A DNA stretch of 64,000 nucleotides from Fimenecus sp052298855 (GTDB lineage: Bacteria > Bacillota > Clostridia > Oscillospirales > Acutalibacteraceae). Made by a program: the position numbers and the translations under genes. The stretch spans positions 135,688-199,687 of the forward strand of contig DAVZXP010000005.1 in assembly GCA_052298855.1 (NCBI GenBank). The letters run 5' to 3'. Numbering within the stretch: position 1 is the first letter of the stretch; each line of letters opens with the position of its first letter. Of the stretch, positions 24,140 to 33,381 are shown piece by piece. Below the pieces are notes generated by a model. That model was not told where the DNA came from. It saw nothing but the letters and a program-made list of their open reading frames with translations, and did no database searches.

Positions 24140-25120
24140 ATGTCAAACGAAAAAAATCACGGTGCCTTGAAATATATGGCTATCGTGGCAGGTGCGTTTG
24201 CGACAACATTTTACATTTCAGGTGAAATAGCATATCACTTTATGCTTTCAAGAAGAGGACTTAACGGCCCTATCGCAACCGCCGTACAGGACAAGGAAAG
24301 AAAGTCTATTCAGGAAAACGAATACAGAGCAAACCTTGAGAGAATTCTCCACGAGGGTACTGATTGGTTCGAGTCCTTCCCGAAGGAAAAGCTTGAAACC
24401 GAAAACAGAAACGGAGATATTCTCCACGCCGATTTAATTAAGCCCGAAAAGGAGAGCAATATTTATGTTCTCTGTATTCACGGCTACACCTCTGCGCCGA
24501 AATTTATGGGAATTTACGCTAAAAAGTTCCGTGAGCTCGGCTACAATGTAGTTCTTCCGAGCCTTAGAGGTCACGCTGACAGTGAAATAGAGTTTATTTC
24601 AATGGGCTGGAAAGACAGGCTTGACGTTGTCGATTGGATTAACTATATAGTTAAAGAGCATCCCGACTGTGAAATCATTCTTCACGGCGTTTCAATGGGT
24701 GCCGCTACAACAATGATGACTCTCGGTGAGGAGCTTCCCTCAAATGTTAAAGCGGCTATCGAGGATTGCGGTTATACAAATGCTTGGGATGTTATCAAGC
24801 ACAAGATGTCAAAGATGAGCATTCCGGATTTCCCGTTCCTTTACAGCGCAAACAGTATCAATATGATGAGAGAAAAGTTCAGCTTGAAAGATGCTTCCTG
24901 CACAGAACAGCTCAAAAAATGCACCACTCCGTTGCTGTTCATTCACGGCGAGGCGGACGATTTCGTTCCTTATTCAATGCTCGACATTGTTTATGACGCT
25001 GCCGACAAGTGCGAAAAGGAAAAGCTTTCCGTTCCCGATGCACCTCACGCACGCTCTGTTTGTGCGCACCCCGATTTGTATTGGAATACAATTATCAACT
25101 TCCTTAAAAAGTACATCTAA
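24140..25120 (+). CDS. Membrane-anchored alpha/beta hydrolase
   Basis: This 326-residue protein has one N-terminal transmembrane segment (about 10-32), then an alpha/beta-hydrolase domain. The oxyanion loop is HGYTSAP (about 119-125), the nucleophile Ser lies in HGVSMGAAT (about 195), the acid Asp in GEADDFVP (about 275) and the His in APHARS (about 302). This layout matches Firmicutes esterase/lysophospholipase-like proteins with a membrane anchor, and its substrate is unknown. I chose ATG 24140 because AAAGGAGTGAGG precedes it. The earlier ATG at 24077 lacks an RBS. It is monocistronic, ending at a long hairpin terminator. Confidence 0.85.
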   Translation: MSNEKNHGALKYMAIVAGAFATTFYISGEIAYHFMLSRRGLNGPIATAVQDKERKSIQENEYRANLERILHEGTDWFESFPKEKLETENRNGDILHADLIKPEKESNIYVLCIHGYTSAPKFMGIYAKKFRELGYNVVLPSLRGHADSEIEFISMGWKDRLDVVDWINYIVKEHPDCEIILHGVSMGAATTMMTLGEELPSNVKAAIEDCGYTNAWDVIKHKMSKMSIPDFPFLYSANSINMMREKFSLKDASCTEQLKKCTTPLLFIHGEADDFVPYSMLDIVYDAADKCEKEKLSVPDAPHARSVCAHPDLYWNTIINFLKKYI

Positions 25121-25141
25121 TCGGTATAATTTAATTTCAAT

Positions 25142-25196
25142 GGCACGGTATTCATTGGCGGAGTGTTCATAAGCCAATGAAACCGTGCCTTTATTT
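25142..25196 (+). terminator. Terminator of the hydrolase gene
   Basis: GGCACGGT, one mismatch, TTCATTGGC pairs with GCCAATGAA-ACCGTGCC, then TTTATTTT. The stem is unusually long (about 17 bp). Confidence 0.8.
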
Positions 25197-25283
25197 TGTC
25201 ATAAACCGTACAACTTCCGAATATAAATTTATCGAAATACAAATTTAAGTCCTCTAAAAAGAGGGTTTTAGGAGGTACTGTTA

Positions 25284-26762
25284 ATGGCAGAGAGAAGTAT
25301 ATATGCCGATATAGCAAACAGAACTAACGGGGATATTTATATCGGTGTCGTCGGCCCCGTAAGAACGGGAAAATCGACCTTTATCAAGAAATTTATGGAC
25401 ACCCTCGTTATACCCAATATAGAGGACCCTGCTGTCCACGACCGTGCCACAGACGAGCTTCCGCAATCTGCCGCCGGAAGAACAATTATGACGACAGAGC
25501 CGAAATTCATACCCGAAAATGCGGTTGAAATCACTCTGCCCGACAACGCCTCGCTAAAGGTCAGAATGATTGACTGCGTTGGCTATATCGTACCGAGCTC
25601 ACTCGGATATATTGAGGGCGACAATCCGAGAATGGTAAACACACCGTGGTTTGACCACGAAATTCCGTTTAATATGGCGGCGGAAATAGGCACTAAAAAG
25701 GTTATTACCGAACACTCGACAATCGGGCTTGTAATCACGACGGACGGCAGTATTTCCGACATTCCGAGGGAAGAATATGAACAGGCAGAGGAAAGAGTAG
25801 TAAACGAATTACGAGAACTCAACAAGCCGTTTATAGTGCTTCTCAACTGCACCTATCCGAAAAGCGAAAGTGCGTTGTCAACTGCCGCACGACTTACGGA
25901 AAAATACAGCGTTCCTGTCATTCCTGTGAACTGTCTTGAGCTTGACGAGAGCGAAATTAAGGAGATTTTAACGCAAATCCTCTTTGAATTTCCGATTAAG
26001 GAAATCAGCATTGATTTCCCTGCGTGGCTCATTTCCCTGCCCTCCGACCATTGGCTTCGACAAAGCATTACAGAAGTTGTCACAAAGGCAACGGAAAATC
26101 TTTCACTTGTGCGTGATGTGGGACTTTTGACGAATGATTTAAAGCAAAGCGAATATATCAACAGTGCTTCGGTTACTCGGATGAATCTAGGCGAGGGCAG
26201 TGCGTTTGTCGATGTCAAAATGGATAACTCTCTGTTTTACAAAATCATTGCAGAGTACACGGGTCTTGAAGTTGGCGACGAGTATGAGCTGATGAAATGT
26301 ATGTGCGATTTGAGCCGCACGAAAAAGGAATACGATAAAATCAAAAACGCTCTTGACGAGGTTGAAAGCACAGGCTACGGAATTATAATGCCCGATATTG
26401 ACGAATTGAAGCTGCAAGAGCCGGAGATAATCAAGCAGGGCGGAAGATACGGCGTAAGGCTCTCGGCATCCGCACCGTCAATTCATATGATAAAGGCGAA
26501 CATACAGACGGAAGTTGCACCGATTGTCGGCACAGAAAGTCAATCGGAGGAGCTTGTAAAATATCTGCTTGCAGGCTTTGAAGAGGACCCGACGAAGATT
26601 TGGGAGTCAAACATTTTCGGAAAATCGCTTAACGACCTTGTAAATGAGGGACTTCGAAGCAAGCTGTTCCATATGCCGAACGAGGCAAGAATGAAAATGC
26701 AGGAAACTCTCGAAAGGGTAATCAACGAGGGCTGTAACGGCTTAATTTGTATAATTTTGTAA
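25284..26762 (+). CDS. spoIVA: Stage IV sporulation protein A (spore coat morphogenetic ATPase)
   Basis: The 492-residue protein is a full-length SpoIVA. The N-terminal ATPase domain carries Walker A GPVRTGKST (about 24-32), a TRAFAC-like switch region (DRATDELPQSAAGRTIMTTEP) and the sensor DCVGY. The middle domain and the C-terminal domain (SLNDLVNEGLRSKLFHMP, then ERVINEGCNGLICIIL) are those by which SpoIVA anchors to the forespore surface via SpoVM. It hydrolyses ATP to polymerise irreversibly into the coat basement layer. AGGAGG lies 7 bp before the ATG. Expression by sigma-E is expected from the family. The upstream GTCATAAA about 85 bp before the start could be a -35 element, but I do not call it. 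Confidence 0.96.
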   Translation: MAERSIYADIANRTNGDIYIGVVGPVRTGKSTFIKKFMDTLVIPNIEDPAVHDRATDELPQSAAGRTIMTTEPKFIPENAVEITLPDNASLKVRMIDCVGYIVPSSLGYIEGDNPRMVNTPWFDHEIPFNMAAEIGTKKVITEHSTIGLVITTDGSISDIPREEYEQAEERVVNELRELNKPFIVLLNCTYPKSESALSTAARLTEKYSVPVIPVNCLELDESEIKEILTQILFEFPIKEISIDFPAWLISLPSDHWLRQSITEVVTKATENLSLVRDVGLLTNDLKQSEYINSASVTRMNLGEGSAFVDVKMDNSLFYKIIAEYTGLEVGDEYELMKCMCDLSRTKKEYDKIKNALDEVESTGYGIIMPDIDELKLQEPEIIKQGGRYGVRLSASAPSIHMIKANIQTEVAPIVGTESQSEELVKYLLAGFEEDPTKIWESNIFGKSLNDLVNEGLRSKLFHMPNEARMKMQETLERVINEGCNGLICIIL

Positions 26763-26780
26763 AATTTAAGCTAAAAATTA

Positions 26781-26808
26781 AGCGAGTGAAATCACTCGCT
26801 TTTTTTTG
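26781..26808 (+). terminator. Terminator of spoIVA
   Basis: AGCGAGTGA and TCACTCGCT form a 9-bp stem followed by eight T. Confidence 0.9.
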
Positions 26809-26868
26809 CATATTACGGTAAAATCAGTGAATAATAATTTCAAAGCAATAAATAAGGAGTTGAAAAAA

Positions 26869-27081
26869 ATGCTTGATAAAATCGCTTTGATTATTCTTGT
26901 TATCGGCGGTATAAACTGGGGCTCAATCGGCTTGTTCCGGTTTGACATAGTAAGCTGGATATGCGGAGGTCAAGACGCAGTACTTGCAAGAATTATCTAC
27001 ACGCTCGTTGCGCTGTCGGCAATTTGGTGCATTTCCCTGCTTTTCAGAGATAACGAGCTTGTTTCCGCAGACGATAAATAA
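26869..27081 (+). CDS. DUF378-family small membrane protein
   Basis: The 70-residue protein has two transmembrane helices (about 4-24 and 38-58) and the family motif LVIGGINWGSIGLF. The function of DUF378 proteins is unknown. ATG 26869 is chosen because AAGGAG lies 8 bp upstream. The open frame before it overlaps the spoIVA terminator. It has its own bidirectional terminator and no operon partner. Confidence 0.85.
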   Translation: MLDKIALIILVIGGINWGSIGLFRFDIVSWICGGQDAVLARIIYTLVALSAIWCISLLFRDNELVSADDK

Positions 27082-27100
27082 TCGCCGATATCAAACAAAA

Positions 27101-27130
27101 AAGACACCGTTCGAAAACGGTGTCTTTTAT
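27101..27130. terminator. Bidirectional terminator between DUF378 and dockerin genes
   Basis: AAGACACCGTT and AACGGTGTCTT form an 11-bp stem around CGAA, with T runs on both strands. Confidence 0.88.
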
Positions 27131-27155
27131 TATTAAATCTTATAAAAGAAGCTGA

Positions 27156-29252
27156 TTAAACTGTAGTAGTTACCACATACTTAAGAATTTTCTTTGCATC
27201 AATGATATCAACAACTCCGTCTTCATTCATATCTGCAAGGTTTTCTTGATACTTATTAAGTGTTGCCATTCCTATTGTTGATTTAAGCACCAATTTAGCA
27301 TCTAAAACAGTTACCTCACCATCTAAGTTTGCGTCGCCCTTCTTGTCGGAATAGTTAACATTCTTAACTGCTGAAGTCGCTGATGTCACAAATGAATAGC
27401 CTATAACACCTTCAGATGTAGCACCGCATGCATATGAAAGGTTTGCGCTTTCAATTTCGCCTGTGCCGTAGATGTTGTCGGGAGTAGCACCCTTGAACTT
27501 AACTACATACTGAATCTCCTCATATGCAAGATCTGATGCCATAACATCAAGTCCAACACCAAGTGAGCCTAACAATCCGCCGACTGTATCAATAAGTGAA
27601 GCATTGAGAGCCTTAACGAACTTCTCGTTTGTGATATAATCGTTTGTAAGATGAGCTATTGAGTCATATCCTGTCTCTTTATTCTGAGAGGGAAGGCTTA
27701 CGATAATTGAATTTGTGCCTTCATCATATTCAGCCGAATCAATATCATATACATTAAGCTCTGTTGCCTTTACAGCAAATCTCGCATCGAGTTTATCAGA
27801 AGCATTTGAGCCTGAAGGAACAACTGCAGAGGTTGAACCGTTAGCAAACTGAGTAGAAGCTGTAGCACCTACATTTTTCTGCAAAAGGCCTGCAATTTTG
27901 CCCAATGTTTCCTTAAGTGTAGCATTGGTTTCGTCTATTGCACTCGATACATCCTGATAATGACATTCAGGATCTGTAACATAACCGCACTTGCAGTCTG
28001 CGCTTGAGCAAACTGACTTGTCACAAGGATGAGTTGATGTGCAACCTGCACCTGCACAACATGCGCAACAACCGTCTACATCCTTACATGTGCACTGCCA
28101 TACCTGGTGAGGATGTTTAGCTGTACATGTGTCGGGATTATTGCCGTCGCCTGCATTTTTACAAACCCATTTTGTATAGTGAATGTCGGTTCCCAAATCC
28201 TTATTAACCTTAATAAGAATGTTATCTACCTTACCAAACAAAGGGACTAAAAGCGAACCTATAAGGCTGTCAGATGTAACTAAATCATTTGTTGAAAGAG
28301 TGAATGTATATTCATCTGTAAAGCCGCTATATCTTGAATAATCATAGCCTGCTTTTGCATCAACAATATTTGCTGTGCCGGCATTGATTCTATTAGCGAG
28401 TTCAGCAAGATTGATGTCATCATCAGTGTAGTCAAACTTATTGTATTTTGACTCAACCGTAAGGCTGAATTTAGCATTCATAGCCTCGGGAGAAGCGTAA
28501 TACACATCTGCCGAGCCCTCAAGCTTGTATGAATAAACAAGGAGTTTTATTCTGCCGTCTCCGTCGAAAGCAAACTTAATTGAAATGTTCTTAATTTTTA
28601 CATCAAGATTTTTAATATCAAGTGCTGTATTATGCTCTTTTGCGCTGTACTTAAGGGTGTCATCAAGACCTGAAGCGTTAGGGTAATTAGCTGTAATAGC
28701 AGCCAAAACCGAATCCTCTACTCTCTCATCAGCTACGATATCGATATCATTACACTCAAATATTGTAGCCTGAGTACCGTCTACTCTTCCTGACTTCTGC
28801 TTCTTTACTTGAGAAGCGTTAAGAGCAGTTGCAATTATAGCATCTCTGCCTGCCTTGATAGTCGGATCTGCATTCTTTTTAACCACAGCGTTTAAAGAAT
28901 CAACGCCAACAAGGTTTTTAAGAATAGCGTCAAAACTGTATTCTCCGTTCTTATTGCAGTACGGTTCCTTTGAATACTCGGGATATTTCTCTGCCAAAAT
29001 AGCTTTGATTACTTTATCATTTTCGTCACTGCCAAACGAAACTGACGAATCAACTTTTTTAGTCAATTCATAAGCCGGAGTTGTGTGTGTTGTTCCATCT
29101 GCATTTTTTGCATTGGCAATGTATGCAGTCTGTGTGTTGATTTTCTCAACATTTTCTTCAATCGTCGGTGTAGCTGCGATTGTAACAAAAGCAACTGTAA
29201 GGCTTGAAACAATCATAACCATTGCGAGAAGAATCGATAAGATCTTTTTCAT
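27156..29252 (-). CDS. Secreted dockerin protein with a cysteine-rich insert
   Basis: The 698-residue secreted protein starts with a clear signal peptide (KKILSILLAMVMIVSSLTVAF, about 2-22). It ends with a type I dockerin (about 636-698): two F-hand calcium loops starting GDANLDGEVTVLD and DMNEDGVVDIID, each followed by a helix. Dockerins plug into cohesins of a cellulosome-like scaffold. The roughly 600 residues between show no glycosidase, esterase or carbohydrate-binding motif I know. They contain repeated segments of similar composition (VNKNADPT-like, ANYP, SLI/LLGSL) and, at about 363-430, a block with 14 Cys in about 70 residues, including HPCDKSVCSSADCKC. ATG 29252 has AAGGAG upstream. 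The Thr/Asn-rich codon use fits an exported protein. Confidence 0.85.
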   Translation of the reverse strand: MKKILSILLAMVMIVSSLTVAFVTIAATPTIEENVEKINTQTAYIANAKNADGTTHTTPAYELTKKVDSSVSFGSDENDKVIKAILAEKYPEYSKEPYCNKNGEYSFDAILKNLVGVDSLNAVVKKNADPTIKAGRDAIIATALNASQVKKQKSGRVDGTQATIFECNDIDIVADERVEDSVLAAITANYPNASGLDDTLKYSAKEHNTALDIKNLDVKIKNISIKFAFDGDGRIKLLVYSYKLEGSADVYYASPEAMNAKFSLTVESKYNKFDYTDDDINLAELANRINAGTANIVDAKAGYDYSRYSGFTDEYTFTLSTNDLVTSDSLIGSLLVPLFGKVDNILIKVNKDLGTDIHYTKWVCKNAGDGNNPDTCTAKHPHQVWQCTCKDVDGCCACCAGAGCTSTHPCDKSVCSSADCKCGYVTDPECHYQDVSSAIDETNATLKETLGKIAGLLQKNVGATASTQFANGSTSAVVPSGSNASDKLDARFAVKATELNVYDIDSAEYDEGTNSIIVSLPSQNKETGYDSIAHLTNDYITNEKFVKALNASLIDTVGGLLGSLGVGLDVMASDLAYEEIQYVVKFKGATPDNIYGTGEIESANLSYACGATSEGVIGYSFVTSATSAVKNVNYSDKKGDANLDGEVTVLDAKLVLKSTIGMATLNKYQENLADMNEDGVVDIIDAKKILKYVVTTTV

Positions 29253-29334
29253 TTTCAAAAGCTCCTTATAAGAATTTGTATTTTCACCGCAGCTTAAGGG
29301 TGAAACCCCCTTAGGGTGCATAATTACATTTCAT

Positions 29335-29363
29335 ATAATATCACAAGATAATGGCTTTTGCAA
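29335..29363 (-). promoter_or_regulatory. Promoter of the dockerin-protein gene
   Basis: The minus strand reads TTGCAA, 17 bp, TATTAT. A leader of about 75 nt follows that contains a CCCTAAGGGGGTTTCACCC-type hairpin before the RBS. Confidence 0.55.
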
Positions 29364-29533
29364 TAAGATTGTCAAAAATTTTTGATAAAAAATGATATTT
29401 TTATCGTATTACACAATAACAACCGCATCCATTTTATATGCATTGCACAAAACAAGCTGTTTTGTTTGTAAAATCGGGAAATATGTGCTATAGTATTGTG
29501 GTTATTTAATACATTATATATTACGGAGAAAAT

Positions 29534-31429
29534 ATGTTAGTTACGCTTACCGATGTTTCAAAGGGCTTCCTTGACGAAACGATACTCGAAAAAATAAATA
29601 TGTCTATAAATGAGGGCGACAAAGTCGGTCTTATGGGCGTGAACGGTGCCGGTAAAACGACGCTTCTCAATATCATTGCGGGAGTTCTCCCCTGCGATGA
29701 GGGTACGGTGTCGAAAAAGAGCAATCTCGAAATCGGCTACCTGCAACAAAATGAAGCTCTTGACGACGGCAACACGCTTGAAGAAGAAATCAAATCCGCA
29801 CTTGAACGCACATACACGGTGCGCAGGCTTATGGCTGAAATTTCCGCAAAAATGGCTTCGGCTGATGTCGAAGGTGACGAATACAAACGCCTTGAGAACG
29901 AATATGCAGCCCTCGACAACGAATACACGGCTCTTGACGGCTACTCGGCGGATACGAGGATAAACCGTGTACTCACGGGTCTCGGATTTCGTGATTTTGA
30001 CCTCAAAATGAAAACCTCGGCACTTTCGGGCGGAGAAAAGATGCGTTTCGGTATGGCTAAAATCCTGCTTCGCAACCCTGAACTGCTTATTTTGGACGAG
30101 CCGACAAACCATCTTGATTTTTCAATGCTCGCATGGCTTGAGGATTATATAAAATCGTATAAAGGCGCAGTTTTGACGGTGTCGCACGACAGATACTTCC
30201 TTGACAGCATTGTTTCAAGCATATATGAAATCGAGCAAAAGCACATTTACAAATACAAAGGCGGTTACTCGGCTTTCATAAAGCAAAAGGAAGAACGACT
30301 TCGTGTGCTTGAAAAGGAATATGACAAGCAACAGCAAGAGCTTGCGGCAATGCGTGATTATGTCAGCCGCAACCTTGCCCGTTCAAGCAGTTCAAACAGC
30401 GTAGGTTCAAGGGTTAAGGCACTTGAAAAAATGGAAATTATGCAGAAGCCGAACCCGAGACCGAAAGATATTCATTTCAAATTCGACTATGATATTGAGC
30501 CTCACAAAACGGTGCTTACCGTCAAGGATATGGGCGTTCACGTGGGCGACAGGGTAACGGGCAAGCAGTTATACGACAACATTTCACTTGAAGTTCTCTG
30601 CGGCGATAAAATTGCGATCGTCGGCAAAAACGGCGTCGGTAAATCATCATTTTTAAAGGCTGTTATGAAGCGCATAAGCTGTTCGGGAACTGTCCGCTTC
30701 GGCGGAAATGTCAAGGTTGCGTATTTCGATCAGGAGCTTCGTGACCTCGATTTGAACGACACGGTTATTGAGGCGGTACACAAGCAATTTCCGACCAAGA
30801 CCGATTTTGAAATTCGCAGTGCTCTCGGCAGACTTTTGATTGAGGACGAGGCAGTTTTCAAGCGTGTGCGTGAATTGTCTGGTGCAAACAGGGCGAAAGT
30901 GCAGTTTTGTATTATAATGTTCAAGCGTGCAAACGTGCTTATCCTTGACGAGCCGACAAACCATCTTGATTACATTGCAAAAGAGGCTCTCGATGAGGCG
31001 TTGAAGCAGTTTACCGGTACGCTTATAACCGTTTCGCACGACAGATATTTTCTCAACACCGTGCCGACTAAAATAATCGAAATGTTCCCCGACGGGCTCG
31101 AAATATACAACGGAAAATATAATTATTATCTTGAACACCGCAAGACCGTTCAACCGCAAGTGACGGAAAAACAGGATTCAGAGCAAAAGACGGCATATAT
31201 AGCCTCAAAGCTCAACAAAGCGGATGAACGCAAGCGCAGAGCAAAAATCAATGCTCTTTCAAAGGAAATCGAAGCACTCGAAAGTAAAATTGAGGAATTA
31301 AAAGTCCGCTCGGCAACCGAAGAAATCGTAACCGACTATGTAAAGCTCGGCGAAGTGCTCGAAGAAATCAAACAAAAAGAAGCCACCCTCGAAGAAAAAG
31401 AAATCGAATGGCTTGAATTGTCAGAATGA
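29534..31429 (+). CDS. ABC-F family ATPase (ribosome-associated, no membrane domain)
   Basis: The 631-residue protein has two ABC domains and no transmembrane part. Domain 1 has Walker A GVNGAGKTT (about 35-43), signature LSGGEKMRFG and Walker B LLILDEPTNHLD. Domain 2 has GKNGVGKSS and VLILDEPTNHLD. The interdomain linker (about 245-300) contains the charged helical P-site tRNA interaction motif region, and the C-terminal tail is a coiled coil (about 560-631). The second signature is LSGANRAKV instead of LSGGE, a degenerate form. ABC-F proteins bind the ribosomal E site and help stalled or antibiotic-bound ribosomes. Whether this is a housekeeping or resistance type cannot be told. It is monocistronic. 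Confidence 0.9.
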   Translation: MLVTLTDVSKGFLDETILEKINMSINEGDKVGLMGVNGAGKTTLLNIIAGVLPCDEGTVSKKSNLEIGYLQQNEALDDGNTLEEEIKSALERTYTVRRLMAEISAKMASADVEGDEYKRLENEYAALDNEYTALDGYSADTRINRVLTGLGFRDFDLKMKTSALSGGEKMRFGMAKILLRNPELLILDEPTNHLDFSMLAWLEDYIKSYKGAVLTVSHDRYFLDSIVSSIYEIEQKHIYKYKGGYSAFIKQKEERLRVLEKEYDKQQQELAAMRDYVSRNLARSSSSNSVGSRVKALEKMEIMQKPNPRPKDIHFKFDYDIEPHKTVLTVKDMGVHVGDRVTGKQLYDNISLEVLCGDKIAIVGKNGVGKSSFLKAVMKRISCSGTVRFGGNVKVAYFDQELRDLDLNDTVIEAVHKQFPTKTDFEIRSALGRLLIEDEAVFKRVRELSGANRAKVQFCIIMFKRANVLILDEPTNHLDYIAKEALDEALKQFTGTLITVSHDRYFLNTVPTKIIEMFPDGLEIYNGKYNYYLEHRKTVQPQVTEKQDSEQKTAYIASKLNKADERKRRAKINALSKEIEALESKIEELKVRSATEEIVTDYVKLGEVLEEIKQKEATLEEKEIEWLELSE

Positions 31430-31437
31430 ATATAAAT

Positions 31438-31484
31438 AGGAAAACACCGACTGCATTAGGAGATAACAGTCGGTGTTTTCTATA
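31438..31484. terminator. Bidirectional terminator between ABC-F and kinase genes
   Basis: GAAAACACCGACTG and CAGTCGGTGTTTTC form a perfect 14-bp stem with a 13-nt loop. Confidence 0.85.
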
Positions 31485-31504
31485 CTATATGGGAAAAAGG
31501 GAAA

Positions 31505-32428
31505 TTATCGATTTAAGAGTCGGGAAAGAAAACTCTTTCTCGGCGGGAGTTGATTGTACCGGTTCAAATCGTCAATTAATTCATCGCACGAATTGTAACG
31601 CTCTCTCGGATTAAACTGAGTACATTTGTTTATTATATAAGCCAAACCCGACGGTATTCCGGGCTCGTTTTTCTCAATCGGATTTAAGAGAAAGCTTCGT
31701 TCGCAAACATTCTGCCCTGTCAAAAGACGATACATTGTAATTCCGATTGCATAAATATCAGTTCGGGGGTCGGTTTGTCCCCTGCCCCCGAACTGCTCGG
31801 GTGCCGCATACCCTTTCGTTCCAAGACAGCAGGTATCGCCTGTCTGTCCGTCCTTATATATTCGCATAATGCCGAAATCGATTATTCTCAGTCTGCCGCT
31901 CGGTTCTAAAATAAAATTGGCAGGCTTAACATCTCTGTAAATGTGTGCAGGCTCTAACGAATGCAAATAGCCGATGATACTACAAATTTGTCGAGTCCAG
32001 TCAATAACCTTTTCAACAGATTGAGCGCCGTAGTTTTCAACGATCCTTTCAAGCGTCATACCATGTATATATTCCTGAACAACAACGGTTTTATCCTCAA
32101 CGGTATATACCTCTGCAAGCTTTGGAATAAGCGGATGGTCAAGCTCTTTTAGCATTTGAGCTTCCCTTCTTGCCGCTTGCACGGAAGCAGGAGAATCAGA
32201 ACGAGTTACCTTGACTGCCCACTTCAAATTAAGGCGTGTATCATTTGCGAGAAAAACATCAAATGTTCCGCCTCTGCCGATCTGCTCAACAATTTCATAT
32301 TTGTCATTTAGAATCATACCCGATTTAACATTAAATACAGGGTTGATTTCTTTAGATACTTCTGTTCGTATCGGAAAATGTATAACCGTTCCGCTTTTTG
32401 AAATTTGACGAGCGTCAAGTGTGTTCAT
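31505..32428 (-). CDS. Hanks-type Ser/Thr protein kinase (soluble, no PASTA or TM)
   Basis: The 307-residue kinase has all main subdomains: Gly-rich loop IGRGGTFDVF (about 49-58), ATP Lys in WAVKVTR (about 72), catalytic loop YRDVKPANF (about 162-170) with Tyr replacing the usual His of HRD, DFG (about 185), and APEQFGG with DIYAIGITMY. About 40 residues precede the kinase domain and a short basic tail (SFLSRLLNR) follows. There is no transmembrane or PASTA segment, so it differs from PrkC-type kinases. The substrate is unknown and no phosphatase gene is adjacent. The start is uncertain: ATG 32428 is chosen by protein context, with a weak AAGAGAG upstream. GTG 32443 is the alternative. Confidence 0.85.
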   Translation of the reverse strand: MNTLDARQISKSGTVIHFPIRTEVSKEINPVFNVKSGMILNDKYEIVEQIGRGGTFDVFLANDTRLNLKWAVKVTRSDSPASVQAARREAQMLKELDHPLIPKLAEVYTVEDKTVVVQEYIHGMTLERIVENYGAQSVEKVIDWTRQICSIIGYLHSLEPAHIYRDVKPANFILEPSGRLRIIDFGIMRIYKDGQTGDTCCLGTKGYAAPEQFGGRGQTDPRTDIYAIGITMYRLLTGQNVCERSFLLNPIEKNEPGIPSGLAYIINKCTQFNPRERYNSCDELIDDLNRYNQLPPRKSFLSRLLNR

Positions 32429-32575
32429 AGCTCTCTTGTTCACCGTTTCTTTTATTATAGACACATAATATCGACAAATTCGGTGCATTGCAATATGTTC
32501 GTGGTGAAAAGCAAAATTTGCGTGGTATAAAGCACAATGCAAAACGGCTTGGCAAAGAATTATATTAACATATTG

Positions 32576-32604
32576 TTGTCTTTTTCGCCTTAAAATGTTA
32601 AAAT
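32576..32604 (+). promoter_or_regulatory. Promoter of the LytTR/GHKL two-component pair
   Basis: TTGTCT, 17 bp, TAAAAT, about 58 bp before the ATG of the response regulator. Confidence 0.55.
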
Positions 32605-32661
32605 GAATTTCGATATATTTCCTTGAGTTTCGTTTTATGAAAAAAGTTCGGAGGTGGGTAA

Positions 32662-33372
32662 ATGAATATAGTGATTTGCGACGATGACCGTGATTACGGT
32701 GAGCTTTTGAGTGAGAAAATCAAGCTTTGTTTAAAGGATATGTTCAATTTTAATTATGAAATAATCTACAAAAGCAGTCTTGACGAGTTAGCGAAATTTC
32801 TTGAAAATGACAAGGCTGATATTTTGTTTCTTGACATAATGGTAAACGGCATAAACTCTGTTGATTGGTCGATAAATAACTTAAACGGCAACAATTTTCA
32901 GTTGATTTTTATGACGTTTTACCCTGTCGAAGCGTACAATATTTTTGAAACTAAATGCTCATATTTTCTCATAAAATCAAAAGTCACAATCGAACAGCTC
33001 AAAAGTGCTCTCAAAAAGTGCATAGGCAATATAACGCAGAAAAAAGCCGATTTGCTTGTGGTTAAAAGCGGTGCTAAAAATGTGACGCTGAACTTACAAG
33101 ACATTGAGTACATAGAGTCGCTCAATAACAATATTTCAATTTATTTCAACGAGCAGCCGCCTCTCACCCTCTATATGAAACTGAAAAATTTTGAAAAACT
33201 GTTGCCGTTGTATTTTTTGAAATGCCATAAGTCGTATATTGTCAATATGAATTGTATAACAGGCTGTGAGCCTTATGAATTTGTGCTTCACAATAATATT
33301 AAAATCCCCATTCCGTCAAGGAAGTACAAAGGCACGGTAAAAGCGTATAACGATTATATTACTAATTTATAA
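32662..33372 (+). CDS. LytTR-family response regulator (AgrA-like)
   Basis: The 236-residue protein has a receiver domain (about 1-120) with acidic pocket Asp7-Asp8-Asp9 and phospho-acceptor Asp58 in ILFLDIMV. A LytTR DNA-binding domain (about 138-235) follows, containing DIEYIESLNNNISIYF and CHKSYIVNMNCITG. The receiver replaces the usual Lys of the fifth strand with a YFLIKSK context, which keeps a Lys. It starts behind GGAGGTG and is followed after 9 bp by its histidine kinase. Targets are not visible. The next downstream stretch is repeats, so it probably acts elsewhere on the chromosome. Confidence 0.92.
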   Translation: MNIVICDDDRDYGELLSEKIKLCLKDMFNFNYEIIYKSSLDELAKFLENDKADILFLDIMVNGINSVDWSINNLNGNNFQLIFMTFYPVEAYNIFETKCSYFLIKSKVTIEQLKSALKKCIGNITQKKADLLVVKSGAKNVTLNLQDIEYIESLNNNISIYFNEQPPLTLYMKLKNFEKLLPLYFLKCHKSYIVNMNCITGCEPYEFVLHNNIKIPIPSRKYKGTVKAYNDYITNL

Positions 33373-33381
33373 GGAGACAAA

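Noticed and set aside
25190..25283. A sigma-E promoter before spoIVA
   Set aside because: GTCATAAA could be a -35 element, but the -10 match is only about 5 of 8, so I do not annotate it.
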